A DNA stretch of 64,000 bases from Clostridiaceae bacterium (GCA_904501755.1 CAJGBV010000006.1:16641-80640); one strand, 5' to 3'; positions 52,086-61,196 are shown, counted from the first letter of the stretch. Notes: generated by a model from the letters alone, not told the origin. Numbers and translations are program-made.

Positions 52086-52117
52086 AAACAGGGTTATCAA
52101 ATTTGATAACCCTGTTT
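52085..52117 (+). terminator. Terminator after the LysR gene
   Basis: AAACAGGGTTATCAAA/TTTGATAACCCTGTTT, 16-bp perfect stem with almost no loop. Confidence 0.85.
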
Positions 52118-52150
52118 ATCTGTTTTAAGAATTCCTAAATTTGCAAAGTA

Positions 52151-52168
52151 TTGTTAAAATAGTGACAA
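52151..52168. promoter_or_regulatory. Rex-like redox operator upstream of adhE
   Basis: TTGTTAA-AATA-GTGACAA matches the Rex site TTGTTAA-N4-TTAACAA at 12 of 14 positions. It lies 31 bp before the adhE start and overlaps a TAAAAT -10 candidate (52155-52160). Rex senses NADH/NAD and represses adhE in other Clostridia. Confidence 0.65.
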
Positions 52169-52199
52169 AGAAAAACGCTTCAAATATAGGAGGATGATT

Positions 52200-54839
52200 A
52201 TGGATATGAAAGATTATTCGATTATCGACAGTGTTGAAAAGCTTGAGGAAGCTATAAGCAGAACAAGACAGGCACAAAAGATTTTCGCAACCTATTCTCA
52301 AGAGCAGGTTGATAAAATTTTCCTTGCCGCCGCTTCTGCTGCAAATAAGGCAAGAATACCTCTTGCACAAATGGCTGTCAATGAAACAGGTATGGGAATT
52401 GTAGAGGATAAGGTAATAAAAAATAACTATGCCTCTGAATATATTTATAATGCTTATAAGGATACTAAAACCTGCGGTGTTATAGAGGAAGACAAGGCTT
52501 TTGGAACAAAGAAAATAGCTGAGCCTATAGGTGTTATTGCCGCAGTTATTCCAACCACCAACCCTACATCTACCGCTATATTCAAATGTCTTTTGGCACT
52601 TAAGACCAGAAATGCAATTATAATTTCTCCCCATCCAAGAGCTAAAAATTCTACCATAGCTGCTGCAAAGCTTATACTAGAAGCGGCTGTTGAGGCAGGT
52701 GCTCCGGAAAATATAATTGACTGGATAGATGTTCCTTCTCTCGAAATGACCAATACTGTTATGAAAGAGGCGGATATAATTCTTGCAACAGGCGGTCCCG
52801 GAATGGTTAAGGCGGCTTATTCCAGCGGTAAGCCTGCGGTGGGAGTAGGTGCAGGTAATACCCCTGCCATAATTGATGACTCTGCCGATATACTTCTTGC
52901 AGTAAGCTCTATAATTCATTCAAAAACCTTTGATAACGGTATGATTTGTGCTTCTGAGCAGTCGGTTATAGTTCTTGAAAGCGTTTATGATGAAGTAAAG
53001 AAGGAATTCAGCAACAGAGGCTGTTATTTCTTAAGCGAAGAAGAAACCGATAAGGTTAGAAAAACAATAATTATTAATGGTGCATTAAATGCTAAAATAG
53101 TAGGACAGTCTGCCTTTAAGATAGCTGAGCTTTCAGGCGTAAATGTTCCTGAGGGTACAAAAATCCTTATAGGTGAGGTTGAAAGTGTTGAGCTGACTGA
53201 AGAATTCGCTCACGAAAAGCTTTCTCCCGTTCTTGCAATGTATAAAGTAAAGGATTTCGGTGAAGCTCTCGACAAGGCTGAGAGATTAGTTGAAGACGGC
53301 GGTTTTGGCCATACCTCTTCGGTATATCTAAATGAAATGGTTGCACAGGATAAGCTTGACGCTTTTGCTGCCCGTATGAAGACCTGCCGTATACTTGTTA
53401 ATACTCCTTCCTCTCACGGCGGTATAGGAGATTTATACAACTTTAAGCTTGCTCCGTCGTTAACTCTGGGTTGTGGCTCCTGGGGTGGAAATAGCGTAAG
53501 TGAAAATGTTGGCGTAAAGCATTTGCTTAATATCAAAACTGTAGCTGAAAGAAGGGAAAATATGCTTTGGTTCCGTTCTCCTGAAAAAATATATATTAAA
53601 AAAGGCTGTCTGCCTGTAGCTCTCGATGAGCTGAGGACAGTCAGAGGAAGTAAGAAAGCCTTTATTGTAACCGATAACTTCCTTTATGAAAACGGCTATA
53701 CAAAGCCTGTTACAGATAAGCTTGATGAAATGGGAATAGCACATACAACCTTCTTTGATGTGCAGCCTGACCCAACCCTCAAAAATGCAAAAGAGGGTGC
53801 AAAGCAGATGGAGGCATTTAAGCCGGATACCATTATTGCTTTAGGCGGCGGCTCTGCAATGGATGCGGCAAAAATTATGTGGGTTCTCTATGAGCATCCA
53901 GAGGCTGATTTTATGGATATGGCTATGCGTTTCATTGATATAAGAAAACGTGTATATACCTTCCCCAAAATGGGTGAGAAGGCATACTTTATAGCTATTC
54001 CTACCTCTGCAGGTACAGGTAGTGAGGTTACACCATTTGCAGTTATTACAGATGAACAAACAGGTGTTAAATATCCTCTTGCTGATTATGAGCTTCTTCC
54101 TAATATGGCTATAATTGATACCGATTTCCATATGAGTGCACCTAAGGGACTTACCGCCGCTTCGGGTATTGATGCAGTTACCCACGCAGTTGAGGCCTAT
54201 GCAGCAATGCTTGCTACCGATTATACCGACGGTCTTGCTCTTAAAGCACTTGACAATATTTTCAAATATCTGCCAAGAGCCTATGAAAATGGCACTACTG
54301 ATATTGAGGCAAGAGAAAAAATGGCTAATGCCGCTACCATAGCAGGTATGGCTTTTGCTAACGCTTTCCTCGGTGTGTGTCACTCTATGGCTCACAAATT
54401 GGGTGCTTTCCATCACCTGCCTCACGGTGTGGCAAACGCTCTTATGATAGAAGAGGTAATTCGCTTTAATGCAAGTGAAACCCCTGCAAAAATGGGTACT
54501 TTCTCTCAGTATGACCATCCTCATACCATTGCTCGCTATGCAGAAATAGCCGACCATTTGCATCTTGGCGGAAATACTAATGAAGAAAAACTCGAAAACC
54601 TTATAAAAGCTATAAATGAGCTTAAAGAAAAGGTAGGCATTAAAAATACCATTAAAGAATATGGTATTGATGAAAAAGTGTTCCTTGACAGTCTTGAGGA
54701 AATGTCCTTACAGGCATTTGACGACCAGTGTACAGGTGCAAATCCCCGTTATCCTCTCATCAGTGAAATTAAGCAGATGTATCTTAACGCTTATTATGGT
54801 AAGCATTTTGTTGAAGCAAAAATGCCCGAGAAGATTTAA
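52200..54839 (+). CDS. adhE: Bifunctional acetaldehyde-CoA/alcohol dehydrogenase
   Basis: AdhE reduces acetyl-CoA to ethanol in two steps, regenerating two NAD+. The N-terminal ALDH half has the catalytic Cys in NGMICASEQSV (~250) and GVGAGNTPA; the C-terminal iron alcohol dehydrogenase half has ALGGGSAMDAAK, TSAGTGSEVTPFAV and the metal ligands in GVCHSMAHKLGAFHHLPHG. The length of 879 residues is normal. ATG 52200 is 6 nt after AGGAGG, while the ATG at 52194 is inside that site. Confidence 0.97.
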   Translation: MDMKDYSIIDSVEKLEEAISRTRQAQKIFATYSQEQVDKIFLAAASAANKARIPLAQMAVNETGMGIVEDKVIKNNYASEYIYNAYKDTKTCGVIEEDKAFGTKKIAEPIGVIAAVIPTTNPTSTAIFKCLLALKTRNAIIISPHPRAKNSTIAAAKLILEAAVEAGAPENIIDWIDVPSLEMTNTVMKEADIILATGGPGMVKAAYSSGKPAVGVGAGNTPAIIDDSADILLAVSSIIHSKTFDNGMICASEQSVIVLESVYDEVKKEFSNRGCYFLSEEETDKVRKTIIINGALNAKIVGQSAFKIAELSGVNVPEGTKILIGEVESVELTEEFAHEKLSPVLAMYKVKDFGEALDKAERLVEDGGFGHTSSVYLNEMVAQDKLDAFAARMKTCRILVNTPSSHGGIGDLYNFKLAPSLTLGCGSWGGNSVSENVGVKHLLNIKTVAERRENMLWFRSPEKIYIKKGCLPVALDELRTVRGSKKAFIVTDNFLYENGYTKPVTDKLDEMGIAHTTFFDVQPDPTLKNAKEGAKQMEAFKPDTIIALGGGSAMDAAKIMWVLYEHPEADFMDMAMRFIDIRKRVYTFPKMGEKAYFIAIPTSAGTGSEVTPFAVITDEQTGVKYPLADYELLPNMAIIDTDFHMSAPKGLTAASGIDAVTHAVEAYAAMLATDYTDGLALKALDNIFKYLPRAYENGTTDIEAREKMANAATIAGMAFANAFLGVCHSMAHKLGAFHHLPHGVANALMIEEVIRFNASETPAKMGTFSQYDHPHTIARYAEIADHLHLGGNTNEEKLENLIKAINELKEKVGIKNTIKEYGIDEKVFLDSLEEMSLQAFDDQCTGANPRYPLISEIKQMYLNAYYGKHFVEAKMPEKI

Positions 54840-54851
54840 GAGGTGAATGAA

Positions 54852-55601
54852 ATGAAGCTTGAAAATGCAATTGCAGTAAGAAAAAATAAAACTATTTATC
54901 GTGAAAATGATAAATGTATAAAGGTTTTTGATAACGATTATTCCAAGGCTGACGTTCTTAACGAAGCTCTTAATCAGGCAAGAATTGAGGAAACAGGTCT
55001 TAATATCCCTAAAATCAGTCAGGTGACTATGATTGACGGAAAATGGGCTATTGAAACAGAGTATATTGAGGGAAAAACCCTTGCTCAGCTTATGGAGGAA
55101 AATCCTGAGAAAATTGAGGAATATCTCGAAAAATTCGTTGACCTTCAGTTAACTGTTCATTCAAAAACCTGTCCTTTGCTTAATAAACTAAAGGATAAAA
55201 TGAATCGCAAAATTTCTGCAACAAGCCTTGACGCAACCACCAGATATGAGCTTCATACCCGTCTTGAAGGTATGCCGAAGCATAATAAGGTTTGTCACGG
55301 TGATTTTAACCCCTCAAATATTATAGTGGCACAAAGCGGTGAGCTATATATTATTGACTGGGCTCACGCAACACAGGGAAATGCCTCTGCAGATGCAGCA
55401 AGAACTTATCTTCTTTTCTGTCTTTCGGGCAAAGAGAATATTGCTAAAAAATATCTTGATTTGTTCTGTAAAAAAAGCGATACAGCAAAGCAGTATGTAC
55501 AGAAATGGATGCCTATTGTCGCTGCCTCACAGTCGGTAAAGGATAATGAGGAAGAAAAAGATTTCCTTCTTTCCTGGGTAAATGTAGTGGATTATGAATA
55601 A
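54852..55601 (+). CDS. Aminoglycoside/choline-kinase-like phosphotransferase
   Basis: The 249 residues form a small protein-kinase-like fold. The catalytic motif is HGDFNPSNIIV and the metal motif IIDWAHATQGNASADAAR, as in APH(3') and choline/ethanolamine kinases; the N-lobe carries ALNQARIEETGLNIPK. It follows adhE by 12 bp and is probably co-transcribed. The substrate is unknown; a link to the LicC-like enzyme at 10007 would make choline plausible, but the two are far apart. Confidence 0.75.
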   Translation: MKLENAIAVRKNKTIYRENDKCIKVFDNDYSKADVLNEALNQARIEETGLNIPKISQVTMIDGKWAIETEYIEGKTLAQLMEENPEKIEEYLEKFVDLQLTVHSKTCPLLNKLKDKMNRKISATSLDATTRYELHTRLEGMPKHNKVCHGDFNPSNIIVAQSGELYIIDWAHATQGNASADAARTYLLFCLSGKENIAKKYLDLFCKKSDTAKQYVQKWMPIVAASQSVKDNEEEKDFLLSWVNVVDYE

Positions 55602-55603
55602 TC

Positions 55604-55640
55604 AAAAAAAGCTTGAAGTGAAAACTTCAAGCTTTTTTGT
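55604..55640. terminator. Bidirectional terminator
   Basis: AAAAAAAGCTTGAAGT/ACTTCAAGCTTTTTT stem with loop GAAA between the kinase and the convergent Nudix gene. Confidence 0.93.
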
Positions 55641-55641
55641 T

Positions 55642-56187
55642 TCAGAATTTTCCGTTATCTATAAGATAATTTATTTTCAGTATAGCCGTTTGAGTTTTGG
55701 CATCTTTAATTTCGCCGTTTATTATCATTTCCACAGCCTTTTTAAGCGGGATTTTTTTCACCTCTAAAAACTCATCATCATCAGGGTTGGTTTCACCGAA
55801 ATCAAGGCCCTTTGCTCCGTACATCCATATAATTTCTCCGCAATATCCGGGGGATGGATAAAGCTCACCGAGCTCTACATACTGCTTTGCCGAGGCACCT
55901 GTTTCTTCTTTCAATTCTCTTTTTCCTGTTGTAAATGGGTCTTCGCCTTTATCTTTTTTACCTGCAGGGATTTCCAACACCACCTCTTTATAAGGGTATC
56001 TGAACTGTTTTACCATTAATACTTCGTTATTATCGGTAACAGGCACTACACATACTCCGCCGGGATGTTCGATATATTCTCTGCCTGCCTCATTTCCGTC
56101 GGGAAGAAGAGCAATATCCTGTTTAACAGTTATTATTCTTCCCTCAAAAATGGTTTTACTGCTTAAGGTTTTTTCTGTTAAGTTCAT
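55642..56187 (-). CDS. Nudix hydrolase, ADP-ribose pyrophosphatase type
   Basis: The 181-residue enzyme hydrolyses ADP-ribose or similar nucleotide sugars. The Nudix box GX5EX7REUXEEXGU is seen in GKKDKGEDPFTTGKRELKEETGAS, preceded by REYIEHPGGVCVVP and VKQFRYPYKEVVLEIPAG as in YqkG/NudF. The start ATG at 56187 has an AGGCAGG site; the longer frame upstream has no homology. The divergent M14-like gene begins 43 bp away. Confidence 0.92.
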   Translation of the reverse strand: MNLTEKTLSSKTIFEGRIITVKQDIALLPDGNEAGREYIEHPGGVCVVPVTDNNEVLMVKQFRYPYKEVVLEIPAGKKDKGEDPFTTGKRELKEETGASAKQYVELGELYPSPGYCGEIIWMYGAKGLDFGETNPDDDEFLEVKKIPLKKAVEMIINGEIKDAKTQTAILKINYLIDNGKF

Positions 56188-56229
56188 AAATTTGTCCTGC
56201 CTTTCATAAGAATAAACTGAGGTGGGGAA

Positions 56230-57132
56230 ATGGAAAGAATTATTAAAAACACAGACTATACTGATGTGAAAATGAAAAAAAGCATACGAGAACTGAAAAA
56301 GCAATATCCCTTTTTGGAGGTTTTCTCTATTGGACAAAGCTGTATGGGAAGAGAAATACCCGCACTGAAAATAGGTAAAAGTAAATCATACATACTTTTT
56401 ACAGGTGCATTAAAGGGCAGTGAGTGGCTAACAACTACGTTGCTTCTTAAATTCTGTGAGGATGTTTGTTATGCCCTCAAAAATAATACGGATATGCTTG
56501 GTATGAATATAGGCAAACTGACCGAAAATATGGGACTTATAATAGTTCCCCGATTAAATCCCGACGGTTGTGAAATATCCCTTTGCGGTGCCGCGGCGGC
56601 AGGAGTGTATGTTCGTGAAATCAGAAGAATTTCAGGAGGGGATACACTTCATTGGAACGCTAATCTACGCGGTGTGGATATAACTCATAATTTTTCGACA
56701 GACTGGTATACACTGAGAAATGCAGAAAGAAGTATGGGTATTTACGGTCCGTCAAAAGAAAACTTCGGCGGTGCATATCCTGAGAGTGAGCCTGAAACAG
56801 CGGCTCTGACAGGGCTCTGCAGAAAGGCTGATATAAAGAGAGCATTTTATTATTCTCTAGGCGGAAAAGTAATATATTCAGACTTTGGGGATAAAATAAA
56901 AGTCAGAAGTGAAAAACTTTCTGCATTAATGTCAGAGGTCAGCGGATATTCTGTGGAAAATAATAACCGCGGTATATCGGGCGGAAGCTTTGTCAGGTGG
57001 TTTAGTGAAACCTTTGATAAGTCTGCCTTTAATATAAAAATAGGCTCATACAAAACACCGGTAGAGGCTGATAAGACACAAGAGCTTTATGATGAAATAT
57101 TAAAGCTTATGGTAATCTGTCTTGTGAGCTGA
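56230..57132 (+). CDS. M14-family zinc carboxypeptidase homologue that lost its catalytic residues
   Basis: The fold of the gamma-D-glutamyl-diaminopimelate/carboxypeptidase family is clear: SIGQSCMGREIPALKIG, RLNPDG, NANLRGVDITHNF, YPESEPETAAL. But the zinc and catalytic residues are changed: the His of HxxE is Lys 62 (GALKGSEW, Glu 65 kept), the later ligand His is Tyr 208 (FYYSLGG, where relatives have a YH(S/T)QG-like sequence), and the catalytic Glu is Lys 270 (FNIKIG for FTxEIG). The 300-residue protein lacks a signal peptide. It is probably a non-enzymatic binder of wall peptides or another role. Confidence 0.75.
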   Translation: MERIIKNTDYTDVKMKKSIRELKKQYPFLEVFSIGQSCMGREIPALKIGKSKSYILFTGALKGSEWLTTTLLLKFCEDVCYALKNNTDMLGMNIGKLTENMGLIIVPRLNPDGCEISLCGAAAAGVYVREIRRISGGDTLHWNANLRGVDITHNFSTDWYTLRNAERSMGIYGPSKENFGGAYPESEPETAALTGLCRKADIKRAFYYSLGGKVIYSDFGDKIKVRSEKLSALMSEVSGYSVENNNRGISGGSFVRWFSETFDKSAFNIKIGSYKTPVEADKTQELYDEILKLMVICLVS

Positions 57133-57192
57133 TAAATAATAACATATTTTAACCGATTTTTCAAGATACATAGGATAGAAAGGAAAATGATT

Positions 57193-59013
57193 ATGTGCGG
57201 AATTATCGGTTATACCGGGAAAAATAAGGCAAGTACAGTTTTGTTTGACTCGCTTTTAAATCTTGAATACAGAGGTTATGACTCTGCAGGGGTTGCTGTA
57301 ATTGATGATAATAAAAATATAAATACCGTAAAGACAGTAAATAGGGTACAGTCCCTTATACAGCTTTCAGAAAATGGTGAAAAAATACAGGGCAAAACGG
57401 GAATAGGACATACAAGATGGGCAACCCACGGTTCTCCTGATATAAAAAATGCACATCCTCATTTATCTGAGAAATTTGCGGTTGTGCATAATGGCATAAT
57501 TGAAAATTACAGTCTTATTAAAAAAGAACTTATAAAAGATGGTTTTGTTTTTAAAAGTGAAACCGATACCGAGGTGGTACCTTTTTTACTTGAAAAAAAT
57601 TATAAGGTCAGTTTTTTGGAGAGTGTAATAAAAACCGTGCAAAAACTTTCGGGAAGCTTTGCGCTTGTTATTTTGTGCAAGGACGAGCCTGATACTTTAA
57701 TAGCTGTTAAAAAATTCAGCCCTCTTATAATCGGATTTGGTGAAAATGAAAATTTTGCGGCATCGGATATTACTGCCGTATCAAACTATACTCAAAAGAT
57801 TGCTTATCTTGATGACGGGGAAATTGCGGTTATAAAGCCTGACGGTATTAAGGTTTACTCTATAGAGGGAAAACTTGTCTGCAAAGAAATAAAAACGGTC
57901 AGTCGTGAGTCTTTAAGTATTGATAAAAATGGTTATGAACATTTTATGCTAAAGGAAATATACGAACAGCCTCAGGCTTTTACAAAAACCGCAGAGCACT
58001 ATCTGAAAAAAGGGGATTTAAGTTTTGAGGCTTCAGGTCTGGATGAAGTAATTCGAAAAATCGAAAAAATCCATATTGTTGCCTGTGGTTCAGCTTATCA
58101 CGCGGGACTGGCGGCAAAATTTGCTTTTGAGGAACTATCGGGAATAGAGGTAAATGTGGAGATAGCCAGTGAATACAGATATTCTTTCCCCTTTATTAGT
58201 GATAAAACCTTGGTTATTGCTGTTTCCCAGTCGGGAGAAACAGCCGATACTATTGCCGCGTTAAAGCTTGCAAAGGAAAAAGGCGCATATACTGTGGCGG
58301 TAGTTAATGTAAAAAACTCTACCATATCCCGTATGTGTGACAGTGTTTTTTATACCTTGGCAGGTTCTGAAATAGCCGTTGCTACAACAAAGGGATATAC
58401 AACACAGCTCTGTGTACTGAGTCTTTTTGCTCTTTATATAGCAAGAAAAAGAAATCGAATAGAAACGCAACAACTACACAAATTTATAGAGGAAATCAAA
58501 TATGTGCCCCTTAAAATGACCGAGGTTCTCTATATGGCGGAGGATATTAAAAATCTTGCTTATAAAACCGTAATAAATTCTTCCGTGTTTTTTATCGGCA
58601 GAAATACCGATTATGCAATTTCTCAGGAAGCCTCATTAAAGCTTAAAGAAATTTCCTATATACACAGCGAGTCTTATGCGGCAGGGGAACTAAAGCACGG
58701 AACCATTTCTCTTATAGAAGAGGGTACGACGGTATTTGCGGTGTGCTGCAACAAAGACCTTGAAGATAAAATGATAAGCAATATAAAAGAGGTAAGAGCA
58801 AGGGGTGCTTTTGTTATAAGTGTTGCACAAGTGGGGGACAAAAATATAGGCGGAATCAGTGACAAAATATTTTATTTGCCCCGTACAAACAGGCTGTTTT
58901 CGCCCCTTATTCATATTGTTTTCTTTCAGTTACTTTCTTATTATATCGCGCTTAAAAAGGATTGTGATATAGATAAGCCGAGAAATCTTGCAAAAAGTGT
59001 AACTGTGGAGTGA
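57193..59013 (+). CDS. glmS: Glutamine-fructose-6-phosphate aminotransferase (isomerizing)
   Basis: GlmS makes glucosamine-6-phosphate for peptidoglycan. The N-terminal glutaminase has the nucleophile Cys right after Met (MCGIIGYTG), with EYRGYDSAGVAV, GHTRWATHGSP and the SIS domains (CGSAYHAG, AVSQSGETADT, SYAAGELKHGTISLIEEG). The length of 606 residues is normal. ATG 57193 is chosen over 57187, since Cys must be residue 2. Only 60 bp separate it from the upstream gene, too short for a glmS ribozyme. Confidence 0.97.
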   Translation: MCGIIGYTGKNKASTVLFDSLLNLEYRGYDSAGVAVIDDNKNINTVKTVNRVQSLIQLSENGEKIQGKTGIGHTRWATHGSPDIKNAHPHLSEKFAVVHNGIIENYSLIKKELIKDGFVFKSETDTEVVPFLLEKNYKVSFLESVIKTVQKLSGSFALVILCKDEPDTLIAVKKFSPLIIGFGENENFAASDITAVSNYTQKIAYLDDGEIAVIKPDGIKVYSIEGKLVCKEIKTVSRESLSIDKNGYEHFMLKEIYEQPQAFTKTAEHYLKKGDLSFEASGLDEVIRKIEKIHIVACGSAYHAGLAAKFAFEELSGIEVNVEIASEYRYSFPFISDKTLVIAVSQSGETADTIAALKLAKEKGAYTVAVVNVKNSTISRMCDSVFYTLAGSEIAVATTKGYTTQLCVLSLFALYIARKRNRIETQQLHKFIEEIKYVPLKMTEVLYMAEDIKNLAYKTVINSSVFFIGRNTDYAISQEASLKLKEISYIHSESYAAGELKHGTISLIEEGTTVFAVCCNKDLEDKMISNIKEVRARGAFVISVAQVGDKNIGGISDKIFYLPRTNRLFSPLIHIVFFQLLSYYIALKKDCDIDKPRNLAKSVTVE

Positions 59014-59021
59014 AAAAGGTC

Positions 59022-59050
59022 TTTAAAAAAAGACAGGTATATGTTATACT
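59022..59050 (+). promoter_or_regulatory. Promoter of the oxygen-defence operon
   Basis: TTTAAA (59022-59027), 17-bp spacer, extended -10 TGT-TATACT (59045-59050). Confidence 0.7.
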
Positions 59051-59081
59051 GTTATTAAGAAATTAACAAGGAGTAACATAT

Positions 59082-60239
59082 ATGCAAATTACAAGTGATA
59101 TTAAATATATAGGCGTAAATGACCACGAAATTGATTTGTTTGAAGGTCAATATATTGTTCCAAATGGTATGGCTTATAACTCTTATGCCATTATAGATGA
59201 AAAAATCGCCATTATGGACTCGGTAGAGAGAAGATTTACTAAACAGTGGCTTGATAATATAGAGGATGCTCTTGGTAAAAGAGAGCCTGATTATTTGGTC
59301 GTTCAACACATGGAGCCTGACCATTCGGCAAATATTATAAATTTCCTTAACAAATATCCACAGGCAAAGCTTGTATCAAGTGCAAAAGCCTTTGTTATGA
59401 TGAAGAATTTCTTTGGTGATGATTTTAAAGAAAATCAAATTGTGGTGGAGGAGGGAAGCAGCCTTTCTCTTGGAAAACATTGCCTTAACTTTATTACTGC
59501 TCCAATGGTACATTGGCCTGAGGTAATTATGACTTATGACAGCACCGATAAGGTTCTCTTTTCGGCTGATGCTTTTGGTAAGTTTGGTGCATTGGATATT
59601 GATGAGGATTGGGCTTGTGAGGCAAGACGTTATTATATTGGTATAGTTGGAAAATATGGTGCGCAGGTGCAAACTCTGCTTAAAAAAATAGCTAACTTTG
59701 AAATTGATAAAATATGCCCTCTACACGGCCCTGTACTTAGTGAAAATTTATCCTATCATATCAACCTTTATAATATCTGGTCAAGCTATAATGTTGAAAG
59801 TGAAGGTGTACTTATTGCATATACTTCTGTTTATGGGAATACTAAACAAGCAGTAGAGCTTTTGGAAGAAAAGTTAAAGGAAAACGGGGTAAGCAAAGTA
59901 GTAGTAAATGACCTTGCAAGATGTGATATGGCGGAAGCGGTTGAGGATGCTTTTCGCTATGGTAAAATTGTATTTGCAACTACTACCTATAACGCGGAGA
60001 TATTCCCATTTATGAGAGAATTTATAAATCACCTGACAGAGAGAAATTTTCAAAATAAAACCATTGCATTTATTGAAAACGGAAGCTGGGCGCCTGTGGC
60101 GACTAAGGTGATGAAGAGTATGCTTGAAAAATGCAAAAACCTTGTGTATACTGAAAGTGGTGTTAAACTTCTTTCGGCAGTAAATGACGAAAGCATAGCA
60201 CAAATTGATGCTTTAGCAAAAGAACTTGGAGGAAAGTAA
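59082..60239 (+). CDS. fprA: FprA-type flavodiiron protein
   Basis: This cytosolic enzyme reduces O2 (or NO) with electrons from rubredoxin. The N-terminal metallo-lactamase domain has the diiron ligands HMEPDH (76-81), MVHWPE and SADAFG, and CPLHGP; the C-terminal flavodoxin domain begins with YTSVYGNTKQ. The length of 385 residues is normal for class A. An AAGGAG site lies upstream. Genes for superoxide reductase and rubredoxin follow at once. Confidence 0.95.
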   Translation: MQITSDIKYIGVNDHEIDLFEGQYIVPNGMAYNSYAIIDEKIAIMDSVERRFTKQWLDNIEDALGKREPDYLVVQHMEPDHSANIINFLNKYPQAKLVSSAKAFVMMKNFFGDDFKENQIVVEEGSSLSLGKHCLNFITAPMVHWPEVIMTYDSTDKVLFSADAFGKFGALDIDEDWACEARRYYIGIVGKYGAQVQTLLKKIANFEIDKICPLHGPVLSENLSYHINLYNIWSSYNVESEGVLIAYTSVYGNTKQAVELLEEKLKENGVSKVVVNDLARCDMAEAVEDAFRYGKIVFATTTYNAEIFPFMREFINHLTERNFQNKTIAFIENGSWAPVATKVMKSMLEKCKNLVYTESGVKLLSAVNDESIAQIDALAKELGGK

Positions 60240-60240
60240 A

Positions 60241-60621
60241 ATGAATGAAAACAGATTTTTTATTTGTGAGCACTGCGGTAATATCGTAGGACTTATTCAC
60301 GATGGTGGGGTTCCACTTATGTGCTGTGGACAGAAAATGAAACAGCTTATTCCCGGTACAGTTGATGCCGCTAAGGAAAAGCATATCCCTGTTGTAAGCA
60401 TAGAAGGGGATAAGGTGACTGTAAATGTTGGAAGCGTTGCCCATCCTATGAGCAGTGAACACCATATTGCTTGGGTTTATGTTCAGACCGACAGAGGCGG
60501 TCAGCGTAAGTGCCTTAAGACTGACAGCGAACCGTCTGTTACCTTTGCTCTGTGCGATGAAAAGCCTGTAGCTGTTTATGCATACTGCAATCTTCACGGA
60601 TTGTGGATGACAGAAATATAA
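60241..60621 (+). CDS. dfx: Desulfoferrodoxin (two-iron superoxide reductase)
   Basis: It reduces superoxide to hydrogen peroxide. The N-terminal desulforedoxin centre has Cys 9, 12, 28 and 29 (CEHCG, MCCGQ). The catalytic iron site uses histidines of HPMSSEHHIAW and the Cys/His of CNLHGLW. The 126 residues are the usual size. ATG 60241 has GGAGGAAA ahead of it and follows fprA by 1 bp. Confidence 0.95.
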   Translation: MNENRFFICEHCGNIVGLIHDGGVPLMCCGQKMKQLIPGTVDAAKEKHIPVVSIEGDKVTVNVGSVAHPMSSEHHIAWVYVQTDRGGQRKCLKTDSEPSVTFALCDEKPVAVYAYCNLHGLWMTEI

Positions 60622-60642
60622 ATTTATAAAGGAGAAAAAACA

Positions 60643-60801
60643 ATGAAATACGTATGTGACGCTTGCGGTTGGATTTATGATGAAGAAAAGGGCGATGCAG
60701 ATTTAGGTATTGAGCCCAATACTAAATTTGAGGATCTTCCTGAAGATTTCGAGTGCCCACTTTGCGGTGTAGGCAAAGATATGTTCAGTGCAGAAGAATA
60801 A
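60643..60801 (+). CDS. Rubredoxin
   Basis: This 52-residue electron carrier has the Fe(Cys)4 site in YVCDACGWIYD and ECPLCGVGKDMF, with the usual GIEPNTKFEDLPEDFECP middle. It would pass electrons to desulfoferrodoxin and FprA, its two operon neighbours. AAAGGAG precedes the ATG. Confidence 0.97.
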   Translation: MKYVCDACGWIYDEEKGDADLGIEPNTKFEDLPEDFECPLCGVGKDMFSAEE

Positions 60802-60813
60802 TTGAGAAAAAGA

Positions 60814-60840
60814 CCTTGTGGGCGAACCACAAGGCCTTTT
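60814..60840. terminator. Bidirectional terminator
   Basis: CCTTGTGG (60814-60821) pairs with CCACAAGG (60827-60834), then CCTTTTTG; A-rich on the other side. Confidence 0.85.
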
Positions 60841-60850
60841 TGTTATCGTT

Positions 60851-61150
60851 TTAAATTTCAAAATCCAAACAGCTTCTAGTGGCTGTAAAAGGACGGACAA
60901 ATGTGTCAGCTACATATACATGGTCGGGATGAACTGCATAACCCTTAAGAGCTGCATCACTTTCGAAGGTAGAATCAAGCATTAAGTCGGCATTGGATGA
61001 AGCAAGACCGTCTATGTATACCTTGATTTCGGAAAGTCCGTCGATTTTTCCCATAAGTCCTTCAAGATTTTCCTTAATATTCTTTTTGATCTGCTGTTTT
61101 TCGTTTTCAGGACATTCTTTAAGTGTCCATAAAATAATATGTTTAACCAT
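60851..61150 (-). CDS. Stress-response A/B barrel (Dabb) protein
   Basis: The 99 residues fit the dimeric alpha-beta barrel Dabb family: VKHIILWTLKECPENEKQ, GLMGKIDGLSEIKVYID, DLMLDSTFESDAALKGYAVHPDH. The family is often stress-induced and its biochemistry varies. ATG 61150 follows a GAGGTGA site. Placed next to the oxygen-defence operon on the other strand. Confidence 0.88.
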   Translation of the reverse strand: MVKHIILWTLKECPENEKQQIKKNIKENLEGLMGKIDGLSEIKVYIDGLASSNADLMLDSTFESDAALKGYAVHPDHVYVADTFVRPFTATRSCLDFEI

Positions 61151-61168
61151 AAAAATCACCTCGAAAAA

Positions 61169-61196
61169 ATTATATCATAAATCAGGTAAAATGCAA
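61169..61196 (-). promoter_or_regulatory. Promoter of the Dabb gene
   Basis: On the minus strand: TTGCAT (61191-61196), 16-bp spacer, TATAAT (61169-61174). Confidence 0.6.

Noticed and set aside
52434..54563. Long minus-strand reading frames opposite adhE
   Set aside because: They are antisense shadows of adhE with no domain, promoter or ribosome binding site.
57133..57192. Possible glmS ribozyme before glmS
   Set aside because: Only 60 bp separate the upstream stop from glmS and no ribozyme core is visible; the known ribozyme needs about 150 nt or more.
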